DNA of 56,349 bases from Gammaproteobacteria bacterium (GTDB lineage: Bacteria; Pseudomonadota; Gammaproteobacteria; Steroidobacterales; UBA11654). Positions 56,297 to 56,349 of the stretch are shown here, one piece after another. Under the pieces are notes generated by a model. The model did not search any database. It had not been told where the DNA came from and was given only the letters and a program-made list of their open reading frames with translations. A program made the position numbers and the translations under genes. The stretch is taken from the NCBI GenBank assembly GCA_029941465.1, contig JAPYQN010000008.1:1-56349 (forward strand), written 5' to 3'. Within the stretch, counting starts at the first letter, position 1. Each line of letters opens with the position of its first letter.

Positions 56297-56349
56297 CGGG
56301 GCATAGCGCAGCTTGGTAGCGCATCTGCTTTGGGAGCAGAGGGTCGGGG
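56297..56349 (+). tRNA. tRNA-Pro (TGG anticodon), 5' part
   Basis: Begins CGGGGCATAGCGCAGC, D-loop TTGGTA, anticodon stem-loop CTGCTTTGGGAGCAG with TGG in the loop, then the variable loop. The 5' CGGGG start is typical of bacterial tRNA-Pro. Cut by the window edge in the T-arm. Confidence 0.9.

Overview
The window is an AT-rich gammaproteobacterial chromosome segment, most likely from an uncultivated, compact-genome marine lineage; I cannot place it to genus. The gene order is classically gammaproteobacterial: guaA ... tadA ... purL; glyA-nrdR-ribD-ribB-ribF-nusB-thiL-pgpA; parE-parC-efp; prmB-aroC-asd-truA; accD-folC-dedD-cvpA-purF; and lpxH/peptidyl-prolyl isomerase/folD on the minus strand, followed by a tRNA-Pro cut by the window edge.

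Region 1 (1-24,644) is accessory DNA between guaA and tadA, which sit next to each other in many gammaproteobacteria. Its first 5.7 kb is the most unusual part of the window. The last codons of guaA (ACTATTGAGTGGGAATGA, encoding TIEWE-stop) recur six more times as short direct repeats, at about 2462, 3282, 4318, 4590, 6190 and 6664. They divide the DNA into one- to four-gene units of 0.27-1.6 kb: an ECF sigma operon, a P-loop NTPase with an in-frame stop, a GC-rich short-chain dehydrogenase, a 64-codon gene, a GDCCVxC protein with an XRE/membrane-protein module and a DoxX-like protein, and a DUF5665 gene with a hemolysin III remnant. The repeat supplies stop codons to upstream genes and a Shine-Dalgarno-like GGGA or start codon to downstream genes. 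This looks like an integron-like cassette array seeded on the guaA 3' end (a known integrase target), but no integrase lies in the window.

From 6.7 to 24.6 kb the accessory DNA lacks clear repeat copies. It carries catabolic and detoxification genes: phytanoyl-CoA dioxygenase-like, DUF305/LVIVD secreted protein, DAPG hydrolase-like, paired acyl-CoA dehydrogenases, acyl-CoA carboxylase carboxyltransferase, PhzF-like isomerase, amidohydrolase, UbiD-like decarboxylase, glutathione transferase-like, haloalkane dehalogenase-like, DUF1330 and metallo-beta-lactamase-fold proteins. A truncated carbonic anhydrase start is also present.

Region 2 (24.6-37 kb) holds tadA, a Fur-box-controlled unit (a previously hidden 44-codon membrane protein plus a P19-like iron protein), DUF1820, purL, and the glyA/nrdR/rib/nusB/thiL/pgpA run. 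Within the rib genes, riboflavin synthase (ribE) survives only as a C-terminal scrap and ribF sits where ribH usually lies. Region 3 (37-39.6 kb) is a rubrerythrin / Fe-S protein / DUF3501 unit behind a perfect Fur/PerR-like palindrome. Region 4 (39.6-56.3 kb) is housekeeping, with two tiny convergent membrane-protein genes between efp and psd that share stop-codon bases.
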